A stretch of DNA of 5,199 nt from Actinomycetota bacterium (GTDB lineage: Bacteria > Actinomycetota > Thermoleophilia > Gaiellales > Gaiellaceae): positions 1 through 5,199 of the forward strand of contig JACCZA010000061.1 in the NCBI GenBank assembly GCA_013696185.1, read 5' to 3'. Both the position numbers and the translations under genes were made by a program. Of the stretch, positions 1-5,199 are shown piece after piece. Below the pieces are notes generated by a model. It saw nothing but the letters and a program-made list of their open reading frames with translations. It had not been told where the DNA came from and did not search any database. The number at the start of each line of letters is the position of its first letter. Positions within the stretch are counted from its first letter, which is position 1.

Positions 1-912
1 GTCGCGCTCGTGCTCGGCGGCCTGAGCGCGCCCTACTTCGCGGCGCAGAAGGTGATCGTGCCCGAGCTGCTCGGCGAGGACGAGTCGCTCGTCGGCCGGG
101 CGAGCGCGCTCTTCCAGGGAGCCACCAGGGTGACGATGCTGCTCGGCCCCGTCGTCGCCGGCGTGCTGATCGCCGTCGTCTCGGCACCCGCCGTCCTCGT
201 CGTCGACGCAGCGACCTACGTCGTCGCGGTCGTGCTCGTCGCCGCCTTCGTCCCCCGCCCAAGGCCGCTCCCGCCCTCGAGCGAGGACACCGGCGTTGCC
301 CGCGGCCTCCGCTTCCTCGCCCGCGAGCCGCTCCTGCGGGTGTGGACTCCCGTCTTCGCCGTCGGCGATGCCGCGTGGACCGCCTTCTTCGTGAGCGTGC
401 CCGTGCTGGTCGTCGTGCGCTTCGACGCGGATGCCCGGGTGGCCGGCTGGCTGCTCGCGTCGTTCGGCCTGGGGGCAGTTCTCGGCAACGTGGCGGCGTA
501 CCGCTTCCTCCTGCAACGCGTGCAGGGGCTGACGCTCGTCGCGGCGTGCGTGATGGGGCAGGCGCTGCCCCTCTGGCTCCTGAGCGCCGACCTGCCGGCG
601 GCGGCCTACTCGGGCGCGCTCATGTTCTCGGGCCTCGCGAACGGCCTCGTCAACCCGAGCATCCACACGCTCATGACCCTCCGGATCCCGCCGGCGCTGC
701 GGCCGACGGCGATGACGGCGATGGTCACGGTGTTCGCCCTGATCCAGCCGCTCGGCGTCTTCGGCGCCGGGCCGGTGCTCGACGCGTTCGGGCCGCGCCC
801 CGTGCTCGTCGCCTTCGCGACCGTGCAGACGCTGGCGATGGGGGCGATCGCCTTCACCGCGCTCCGCGCCCGCGACGTCGCCCCGCCGGCCGTCGCTCCG
901 GAGGCGGCGTGA
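1..912 (+). CDS. MFS transporter, EntS/MefA-like (MFS_3) family, 5' end outside window
   Basis: Integral inner-membrane secondary transporter of the major facilitator superfamily, probably an exporter driven by ion gradient; substrate unknown. The reading frame is open from base 1, so the GTG at position 10 is not the true start. The visible 303 residues are colinear with residues 106 to 407 of the next gene, so about 105 residues (the first three or so helices and the loop 2-3 motif) lie to the left of the window. Shared family marks are APYFAAQ (visible residues 10-16), PELLGEDE (21-28), LLGP (47-50) followed by AGVLIAVV, and VDAATY. A charged, proline-rich central loop (around PRPRPLPPSSEDTG) separates the two six-helix halves, and the C-terminal half has the usual alternating hydrophobic helices. 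The stop overlaps the start of the downstream paralog. The MFS assignment is firm; the EntS/MefA-like subfamily is recalled from sequence style, and drug efflux should not be assumed. Confidence 0.9.
   Translation, partial: VALVLGGLSAPYFAAQKVIVPELLGEDESLVGRASALFQGATRVTMLLGPVVAGVLIAVVSAPAVLVVDAATYVVAVVLVAAFVPRPRPLPPSSEDTGVARGLRFLAREPLLRVWTPVFAVGDAAWTAFFVSVPVLVVVRFDADARVAGWLLASFGLGAVLGNVAAYRFLLQRVQGLTLVAACVMGQALPLWLLSADLPAAAYSGALMFSGLANGLVNPSIHTLMTLRIPPALRPTAMTAMVTVFALIQPLGVFGAGPVLDAFGPRPVLVAFATVQTLAMGAIAFTALRARDVAPPAVAPEAA
899..904 (+). promoter_or_regulatory. Ribosome binding site of the second MFS gene
   Basis: CGGAGG lies 4 nt before the GTG at 909, inside the last codons of the upstream MFS gene. 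It is the best Shine-Dalgarno match nearby and fixes the start at 909, although the frame stays open far upstream. The GTGA overlap of start and stop suggests translational coupling as well. Confidence 0.6.
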
Positions 913-2132
913 CCCTTCGGAGCAACCGCCCGCTCGTCGCGCTCATCGCTGCGCAGGCGGTCTCCTCGCTCGGCTCCCAGATGACATTCCTCGCGCTGCC
1001 GTGGTTCGTGCTCGTGACGACGGGATCGGCAGCGCGGATGGGCGTCGTCCTCGCGGTCGAGCTGCTGCCCGTCGCGCTCTTCGGCATCCCGAGCGGCAGC
1101 CTGGTCGCCCGCCTCGGCGCGCGGCAGACGATGATCGTCGGTGACCTCGCCCGCGTGCCGCTCCTCGCCGGCATCCCGCTGCTCCACGCCGCCGGCGTCC
1201 TCACCTTCCCCGTGCTCCTGGCGGGGGTCTTCCTGATCGGCTGCTTCCTCGCGCCCTACTTCTCGGCCCAGCGGCTGATCCTGCCCGAGCTGGTCGGCGA
1301 CGACGAGCGGACCGTGGCCCAGGCGAACGCTGTGCTCGAGGGGGCCCAGCGGACGACCGCGCTGCTCGGTCCCTCCACGGCCGGCGTCTTGATCGCGGTC
1401 GTGGGCGCGACCGACGTGCTCTACGTCGACGCTGCCACGTTTCTTCTCTCGGGCCTCGCCCTCGCGCTGCTCGTGCCGCGCCGGCCCCCGCTCGCCGCGA
1501 GCGACGAGGGCAAGGGCCTGCTCGCGGGCGTCCGCTTCATCGCCCGGGATCGCCTGCTGGCCCCGCTCGGCGTGACGTCGCTCTTCCTCAACATGTTCGG
1601 TCAGATGCTCGCGGCGTCGCTGCCCGTGCTCGCCTACGTCGAGTACGGGGGCAGCTCGCGCGTCGCGGGCGCCTTCTTCGGCGCCTTCGGTGCGGGGGCG
1701 GTGGTGGGGAGCGTCGCCGCCGTCAAGCTCGTGCCGCGGGTGGATCCGCTCAGGCTCGGCACCGTCTCGCTCGTCGCGCTGACGCTGCCGATCTGGCTGC
1801 TCGCGCTCGAGCTGCCCGTGATAGGCGTCGTGGCGGTGCTCTTCGTCTCCTCGATCTTCGGCCCCTTGATCAACGCGCCGCTGATCGGGCTGATCACGAT
1901 GCGCACGCCGGCCGCGATCCGTGCGAAGGTGATGACGGCCGTGCTGACGTTCGCCCTGCTCGCCGGGCCGGTCGGCCTCGTCGCGGTCGGTCCGCTGCTC
2001 GAGGCCTGGGGGCCGCGGCGGGTCTTCCTGCTGATCGCCGCCGGCCAGCTCGCCGCCGCGCTCTTCTTCGTCGGCGCCGTGGTGGCGCGCAGGGTCGGGG
2101 ACGAAGCGCCGGCCGCAGTCGCCGGCCGGTGA
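909..2132 (+). CDS. MFS transporter, EntS/MefA-like (MFS_3) family, complete
   Basis: A complete 407-residue, twelve-helix membrane transporter of the major facilitator superfamily; likely an efflux protein, substrate not predictable from sequence. The frame is open far upstream (to about 342), but that stretch is arginine-rich shadow of the preceding gene. The GTG at 909 has a good ribosome site and places the protein start just before the first helix (RPLVALIAAQAVSSLG, in the family's usual position). The loop 2-3 motif reads GSLVARLGARQ at residues 63-73, matching the family pattern GxLaDrxGrr except that alanine (A67) replaces the conserved aspartate. APYFSAQ is at 115-121, LLGP at 152-155, VDAATF follows, and the central loop starts near V189. 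Length of about 400 residues is normal for the family. It is about 40% identical by eye to the upstream protein and shares a 4-bp overlap with it, indicating an operon of duplicated transporters. It ends 7 bp before the stop of the convergent DUF1360 gene. Confidence 0.92.
   Translation: MTLRSNRPLVALIAAQAVSSLGSQMTFLALPWFVLVTTGSAARMGVVLAVELLPVALFGIPSGSLVARLGARQTMIVGDLARVPLLAGIPLLHAAGVLTFPVLLAGVFLIGCFLAPYFSAQRLILPELVGDDERTVAQANAVLEGAQRTTALLGPSTAGVLIAVVGATDVLYVDAATFLLSGLALALLVPRRPPLAASDEGKGLLAGVRFIARDRLLAPLGVTSLFLNMFGQMLAASLPVLAYVEYGGSSRVAGAFFGAFGAGAVVGSVAAVKLVPRVDPLRLGTVSLVALTLPIWLLALELPVIGVVAVLFVSSIFGPLINAPLIGLITMRTPAAIRAKVMTAVLTFALLAGPVGLVAVGPLLEAWGPRRVFLLIAAGQLAAALFFVGAVVARRVGDEAPAAVAGR
2108..2126. 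terminator. Possible hairpin at a convergent gene end
   Basis: GCCGGC at 2108-2113 and GCCGGC at 2121-2126 are self-complementary inverted copies with a 7-nt loop, giving a 6-bp all-GC stem in the last codons of the second MFS gene. It sits where two genes converge with 7 bp between stops, which would suit a bidirectional terminator. There is no T tract on either side, and short GC inverted repeats are common at this base composition, so this is a weak call. Confidence 0.2.
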
Positions 2133-2139
2133 GCCGCGC

Positions 2140-2655
2140 CTACGAGGAGCTCTGCTCCTCCAGCTGGTTCGCCTTCTCGGTCAGCGCCGTGAAGCCGGCG
2201 AGCAGGAAGTCGGCGGCGGCCGACGCGGCCAGCGTCCAGGTCAGGATGCGGCCGAAGCGGGGGGCCAGGAGCTGGGTGGCGGTCAGGCCACCGGCCGTCC
2301 ACGTGCCGATGCAGCGCGTGCAGGTGACGAGCTCCCCGACCGCCTGCTGCATGCCGCCGTTTCGCACGGGCTGCTCGTCCTCGCCGTCGTAGGCCTCGCC
2401 CTCCACGAAGGGGTCGCGCACGAAGCTCGTCACCTTGTCGCGGGCGACCAGACGCGCTGCCTTGAAGTTCGCGGCGGCGAGCACGGCGAAGTCGAAGGGC
2501 GTCGCGCTCGCCGGGCTGCGTCCGAGCGCGCGAGCGAGCGCCCCGGCGGTCGCGAGTCCACCCGAGTAGATGGCGACGAGCGTCGCGTAGCTGCCGTACG
2601 GGGGACGAGCGTCTGCCTGCACGAGCGAGAGGCTACCGGTCCGGCGCCGGGGCAC
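2140..2655 (-). CDS. DUF1360 domain-containing protein
   Basis: Protein of the DUF1360 family (Pfam PF07098), biochemical function unknown, probably membrane-associated. With the GTG start at 2655 it has 171 residues. It contains a first hydrophobic stretch (about 23-45), then the family core ARLVARDKVTSFVRDPF (67-83; compare the usual r-l-x-x-D-k-i-t-x-x-v-R pattern). An acidic linker follows (EGEAYDGEDEQ), then GELVTCTRCIGTW (107-119) with a C112-x-x-C115 pair and W119, and a last hydrophobic segment (about 120-155). The start is uncertain. GTG at 2655 has GAAGGGA 6 nt upstream; GTG at 2622 gives 160 residues and begins nearer the conserved YGSYATLV but has no visible ribosome site. The frame continues upstream over uvrB as arginine-rich non-protein-like sequence, which is shadow. 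It is divergent from uvrB and converges on the MFS pair, so it is probably transcribed alone. The CxxC could bind metal or form a disulfide, but nothing here shows which. Confidence 0.85.
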   Translation of the reverse strand: MPRRRTGSLSLVQADARPPYGSYATLVAIYSGGLATAGALARALGRSPASATPFDFAVLAAANFKAARLVARDKVTSFVRDPFVEGEAYDGEDEQPVRNGGMQQAVGELVTCTRCIGTWTAGGLTATQLLAPRFGRILTWTLAASAAADFLLAGFTALTEKANQLEEQSSS

Positions 2656-2723
2656 GAGAGGTCCCTTCGCTCGAATTCGGGCGCGCGCTCGACCCCGGCC
2701 CCGGAGGTAGCCTGCCGGAGCCG
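2656..2723. promoter_or_regulatory. Divergent intergenic region between DUF1360 gene and uvrB
   Basis: These 68 bp separate two divergent starts, so promoters for both must lie here or reach into the opposite gene's 5' end. The only AT-richer spot is the perfect 8-bp palindrome CGAATTCG at 2672-2679, preceded by the overlapping inverted repeat TTCG-CT-CGAA (2666-2675). TAGCCT at 2708-2713 fits a loose -10 pattern for uvrB but has no convincing -35 partner. I see no LexA/SOS box of the actinobacterial or Bacillus type (GAAC-N4-GTTC), which is often present near uvrB. The regulatory role is inferred from position only. Confidence 0.4.
2662..2668 (-). promoter_or_regulatory. Candidate ribosome binding site of the DUF1360 gene
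   Basis: On the minus strand this reads GAAGGGA, 6 nt before the GTG at 2655. It is an imperfect purine-rich Shine-Dalgarno match at good spacing, and is the reason for preferring 2655 over the GTG at 2622. Confidence 0.4.
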
Positions 2724-4730
2724 ATGAACGGGCTCCGCACAGCCGCCGCCTACTCCCCGACCGGCGACCAGCCCCGGGCGATCGAGGAGCTCTCCCGCTC
2801 CATCCGGGCGGGTGAGCGGTACCAGACGCTGCTCGGCGCGACCGGCACGGGCAAGACCGCCACGATGGCCTGGGTGATCGAGCAGGTGGCGCGGCCGGCG
2901 CTCGTGATCGCCCACAACAAGACGCTGGCGGCACAGCTCTGCAACGAGTTCCGCGAGCTCTTCCCCACGGGTGCCGTCGAGTACTTCGTCTCCTACTACG
3001 ACTACTACCAGCCCGAGGCCTACGTGCCCCAGGCCGACCTGTACATCGAGAAGGACTCGTCGCAGAACGACGACATCGCACGCCTGCGGCTGGCGGCCAC
3101 CTCGTCCCTGCTCTCGCGACGCGACGTGATCGTCGTCGCCTCGGTCTCGTGCATCTACGGCATCGGCTCGCCCGAGGAGTACAAGGAGCGCGTCCTGACC
3201 CTCGAGGTGGGGGAGGAGCACGATCGCGACGACGTCCTGCGCAGGCTGGTCGAGAGCCAGTACGTGCGCAACGACAGCGTGCTCGGCCGGGGGCGCTTCC
3301 GCGTCAAGGGGGACGTCGTCGAGGTGCAGCCCGCAGCCGCCGAGACCGCGTACAGGATCTCCTTCTTCGGCGACGAGGTCGAGCAGGTGACGCACTTCGA
3401 TCCGCTCACGGGCGAGATCCACGCCCGGCTCGACAACCTGACGATCTGGCCGGCGACCGAGTACGTGACCTCCCGCCCGACGATCAAGCGGGCCGTGGAC
3501 GAGATCCGGCACGAGCTCGAGCAGCAGGTGCGCCGGTTCGAGTCCGAGGGCCGCCTGCTCGAGGCGCACCGGATCCGACAGCGCACCGAGTACGACGTCG
3601 AGATGCTCGCCGAGCTCGGCTTCTGCAACGGGATCGAGAACTACTCCCGCATCCTCGAGGGCAGGACTCCCGGCACGCACCCGTTCACGCTGCTCGACTA
3701 CTTCCCCTCCGACTTCGTCGTCTTCGTGGACGAGTCGCATCAGTCGATCCCGCAGATCGGGGGCATGCACGAGGGCGACCGCTCGCGCAAGCAGACGCTC
3801 GTCGAGCACGGCTTCCGCCTGCCCTCGGCGCTGGACAACCGGCCGCTGCGCTTCGACGAGTTCCTCGCGAAGGTGCCGCAGCTCGTCTTCGTCTCCGCGA
3901 CTCCCGGCCCGTTCGAGCTGCGCCACTCCACCGTCGTCGCCGAGCAGCTGATCCGCCCGACGGGGATCGTCGACCCCGAGGTGGAGCTGCGCGCGACGAA
4001 GAATCAGATCGACGACCTGCTGAACGAGGTGCGGCGGCGCGAGCAGGCGGGGGAGCGGGTGCTCGTCACGACCCTGACGAAGAAGATGGCCGAGGACCTG
4101 ACCGACTACCTGCTCGAGTCGGGGGTCAAGGCGCGCTACCTGCACTCCGAGATCGACACGCTCGAGCGGATCCAGATCATCCGCGAGCTGCGGCTCGGAG
4201 ACTACGACGTGCTCGTGGGGGTCAACCTGCTGCGCGAGGGGCTCGACCTCCCCGAGGTGTCGCTCGTGGCCGTCCTCGACGCAGACAAGGAGGGCTTTCT
4301 CCGCGGCAAGACCGCGCTGATCCAGACGATCGGCCGCGCCGCGCGGAACGTCAACGGCAAGGTGCTGCTCTACGCCGACAAGCAGACCGAGGCGATCAGG
4401 GGAGCGCTCGACGAGACGGAGCGGCGGCGCTCGGTCCAGCTCGCCTACAACGAGGAGCACGGGATCATCGCCGCATCGATCGTCAAGGGCGTCTCCGACA
4501 TCGCGGAGTTCCTCTCGCTCGAGTCGCCGACGGTCCCGGGCAAGCGCCGGCGGGGCAACCGTCAGGTCGAGGGCATGGACCGCGGCGAGCTCGAGCGGCT
4601 CGTCGTGACGCTCGAGGAGGAGATGTTCGCGGCAGCGGAGGAGCTTCGCTTCGAGTACGCGGCCAAGCTGCGTGACGAGATCAAGGAGCTGCGGCGGGAG
4701 CTGAGCGCGCTCGCCGGCAGCGCTGCCTGA
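2724..4730 (+). CDS. uvrB: UvrABC excinuclease subunit B (UvrB)
   Basis: Cytoplasmic damage-verification subunit of nucleotide excision repair. UvrA2-UvrB scans DNA, UvrB uses ATP and its beta-hairpin to clamp one strand at a lesion, and the UvrB-DNA complex recruits UvrC for dual incision. The 668 residues match the usual length (E. coli 673) and align end to end. Walker A is GATGTGKT (38-45) and motif Ia is HNKTLAAQL (64-72). The aromatic beta-hairpin region starts at YYDYYQPEAY (91-100). Motif II is DESH (336-339) and motif III is SATP (391-394). Motif V includes LLREGLDLPEVS, and motif VI is QTIGRAAR (534-541) with the arginine-finger residues. A basic linker (KRRRGNR) leads to the C-terminal UVR domain (about 618-656, with FEYAAKLRDEI at 643-653), which contacts UvrC. 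No key residue is missing. ATG 2724 gives the family's normal N-terminus (SPTGDQPRAI at 11-20); ribosome sites are oddly placed: GGAG 3 nt and GGAGG 16 nt upstream. A GlsB-like gene follows 4 nt later. Confidence 0.99.
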   Translation: MNGLRTAAAYSPTGDQPRAIEELSRSIRAGERYQTLLGATGTGKTATMAWVIEQVARPALVIAHNKTLAAQLCNEFRELFPTGAVEYFVSYYDYYQPEAYVPQADLYIEKDSSQNDDIARLRLAATSSLLSRRDVIVVASVSCIYGIGSPEEYKERVLTLEVGEEHDRDDVLRRLVESQYVRNDSVLGRGRFRVKGDVVEVQPAAAETAYRISFFGDEVEQVTHFDPLTGEIHARLDNLTIWPATEYVTSRPTIKRAVDEIRHELEQQVRRFESEGRLLEAHRIRQRTEYDVEMLAELGFCNGIENYSRILEGRTPGTHPFTLLDYFPSDFVVFVDESHQSIPQIGGMHEGDRSRKQTLVEHGFRLPSALDNRPLRFDEFLAKVPQLVFVSATPGPFELRHSTVVAEQLIRPTGIVDPEVELRATKNQIDDLLNEVRRREQAGERVLVTTLTKKMAEDLTDYLLESGVKARYLHSEIDTLERIQIIRELRLGDYDVLVGVNLLREGLDLPEVSLVAVLDADKEGFLRGKTALIQTIGRAARNVNGKVLLYADKQTEAIRGALDETERRRSVQLAYNEEHGIIAASIVKGVSDIAEFLSLESPTVPGKRRRGNRQVEGMDRGELERLVVTLEEEMFAAAEELRFEYAAKLRDEIKELRRELSALAGSAA

Positions 4731-4734
4731 CGCC

Positions 4735-5052
4735 GTGGACGCGCTCGGACTCCTCCTCGGCATCCTCGTCTCGGGCCTCATCGTCGGCGCGCTCGCCCGC
4801 CTGGCCCTGCCGGGGCCGGACCCGCTCCCGCTCTGGCAGACCGTGCTGCTCGGCGTCCTCGGCTCGGTGGTCGGCGGCGTCGTCGGCGGCGTGGTGCTGT
4901 CGCTCGTCGGGGTCGACGCCGGCGATCCCGCCGAGGCGGGCCTGTACGGCTTCCTCTCCTCCGTCGTCGGCGCCTCGCTCCTGCTGATCCTCTACCGGCG
5001 ACTCGTGCAGCGGCGAGGGATCACGGGCCCCGGCGCCCAGCGCATCCGCTAG
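4735..5052 (+). CDS. GlsB/YeaQ/YmgE family (transglycosylase-associated) membrane protein
   Basis: Small integral membrane protein of the Transgly_assoc family (Pfam PF04226; GlsB/YeaQ/YmgE, annotated as stress response membrane proteins). Its molecular role is not established; the 'transglycosylase-associated' name is historical and should not be read as an enzymatic function. It has 105 residues with three predicted helices at about 3-25, 33-58 and 69-87. The family pattern is visible: short first helix ending in GALARLALPG (18-27), then a glycine-rich second helix with GxxxG-like spacing (GSVVGGVVGG, 43-52), a short polar loop (VDAGDPAEAG), and a third helix with VVGASLLLILYRR. A basic tail (RRLVQRRG onward) extends about 18 residues past the last helix, longer than many homologs. 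It starts on GTG 4 nt after the uvrB stop, in a different frame, with no clear Shine-Dalgarno sequence, so translation probably depends on re-initiation after uvrB. It converges with the gene at the right edge, leaving 20 bp between stops. Confidence 0.85.
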   Translation: MDALGLLLGILVSGLIVGALARLALPGPDPLPLWQTVLLGVLGSVVGGVVGGVVLSLVGVDAGDPAEAGLYGFLSSVVGASLLLILYRRLVQRRGITGPGAQRIR

Positions 5053-5072
5053 GCCCCGGCTGGGCGGGCCGG

Positions 5073-5199
5073 TCAGCCCGACTGGAAGCGGAGCGGCTCG
5101 GCTCCGCGCGGGAAGCGCCGCTGGGCCGTGAGCGCCCAGCCGTCGACCCGCCAGACGTAGGTCTCGGTCACGATCGCGTCCGGCTCGGCCGTGTAGACG
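5073..5199 (-). CDS. C-terminal fragment of an unrecognised protein, 5' end outside window
   Basis: On the minus strand an open frame enters at 5198 and ends with TGA at 5075-5073, giving 41 residues. I do not recognise the family. The fragment is protein-like rather than a shadow: it alternates hydrophobic and polar residues (IVTETYVWRVDGWALTAQRRF, residues 9-29 without the full string implied as a motif) in a way that suggests a beta-hairpin turning at VDGW. It ends in a short proline- and glycine-containing tail (FPRGAEPLRFQSG). A strand-turn-strand with a DGW turn near the C-terminus occurs in NTF2-like/SnoaL-type proteins, but that is only a guess. It converges with the GlsB-like gene and belongs to a separate transcript entering from the right. 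Confidence 0.65.
   Translation of the reverse strand, partial: VYTAEPDAIVTETYVWRVDGWALTAQRRFPRGAEPLRFQSG

Noticed and set aside
342..908. Upstream extension of the second MFS frame into the first MFS gene
   Set aside because: The extension is arginine-rich and non-membrane-like, the frame there is a shadow of the first MFS gene, and GTG 909 has a good ribosome site and the expected transporter N-terminus.
2129..2392. Small plus-strand frame overlapping the DUF1360 gene
   Set aside because: It is antisense to the conserved DUF1360 core, has no ribosome site or recognisable domain, and starts inside the MFS stop region.
2656..3081. Long N-terminal extension of the DUF1360 frame over the start of uvrB
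   Set aside because: The extension is Arg/Ser/Pro-rich shadow of uvrB with no domain, and suitable GTG starts exist at 2655 and 2622.
3149..4675. A 508-codon plus-strand frame inside uvrB
   Set aside because: It is the +1-type shadow of uvrB, extremely rich in Arg, Ala and Gly, without domain structure.
2430..4781. A 783-codon open frame on the minus strand antisense to the whole of uvrB
   Set aside because: Stop-free antisense frames are expected in very GC-rich genes with G/C third positions. The translation is a low-complexity run of Leu, Arg, Asp, Glu and Val with no domain, and uvrB on the plus strand is unmistakable. It also overlaps the 5' part of the DUF1360 gene.
5052..5070. Possible terminator hairpin GGCCC...GGGCC between the GlsB-like gene and the right-edge gene
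   Set aside because: The stem is only 5 bp with a 9-nt loop and no T tract; chance occurrence is likely at this GC content, although the convergent position would suit a terminator.
1..5199. A new defence, mobile or RNA-based system
   Set aside because: I looked on both strands for tRNA-like cloverleafs, repeat arrays, transposase or integrase motifs, long inverted repeats and unusual gene fusions and saw none. All substantial coding sequence is accounted for by the listed genes.

Overview
The window is very GC-rich, has strong G/C preference at third codon positions, and uses GTG as well as ATG starts. Genes are tightly packed. Together with a DUF1360 protein and an actinobacterial-looking UvrB, this suggests an actinomycete-like bacterium, possibly a deep lineage such as Thermoleophilia/Gaiellales. 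The lineage is an inference from composition and protein style; no phylogenetic marker was compared.

Layout: (1) Positions 1-2132, plus strand: two tandem, related major facilitator superfamily (MFS) transporters of the EntS/MefA-like (MFS_3) type. The first is cut by the left window edge. The second starts on a GTG that overlaps the first gene's stop by 4 bp, so the two are almost certainly co-transcribed. (2) Positions 2140-2655, minus strand: a DUF1360 protein that converges on the MFS pair with only 7 bp between stop codons. (3) Positions 2656-2723: a 68-bp gap between divergently transcribed genes, which must hold or adjoin the start signals for both sides. (4) Positions 2724-4730, plus strand: a complete uvrB, the helicase-like damage-verification subunit of nucleotide excision repair, with all expected motifs. 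(5) Positions 4735-5052, plus strand: a small three-helix membrane protein of the GlsB/YeaQ/YmgE (transglycosylase-associated) family, 4 nt after uvrB and probably in its transcript. (6) Positions 5073-5199, minus strand: the C-terminal end of an unrecognised protein that converges on the GlsB-like gene and runs off the right edge.

The genes do not form one pathway. They fall into a transporter pair, a DNA-repair gene with a putative stress-related membrane protein behind it, and two genes of unknown function. I found no RNA gene, mobile element, CRISPR array, phage feature or long repeat. No gap exceeds 70 bp. The window looks like ordinary chromosomal housekeeping and accessory content. The points worth a second look are modest: the coupled MFS paralog pair, the uvrB/GlsB-like coupling, the unusual ribosome-binding arrangement at uvrB, and the compact divergent uvrB/DUF1360 promoter region.
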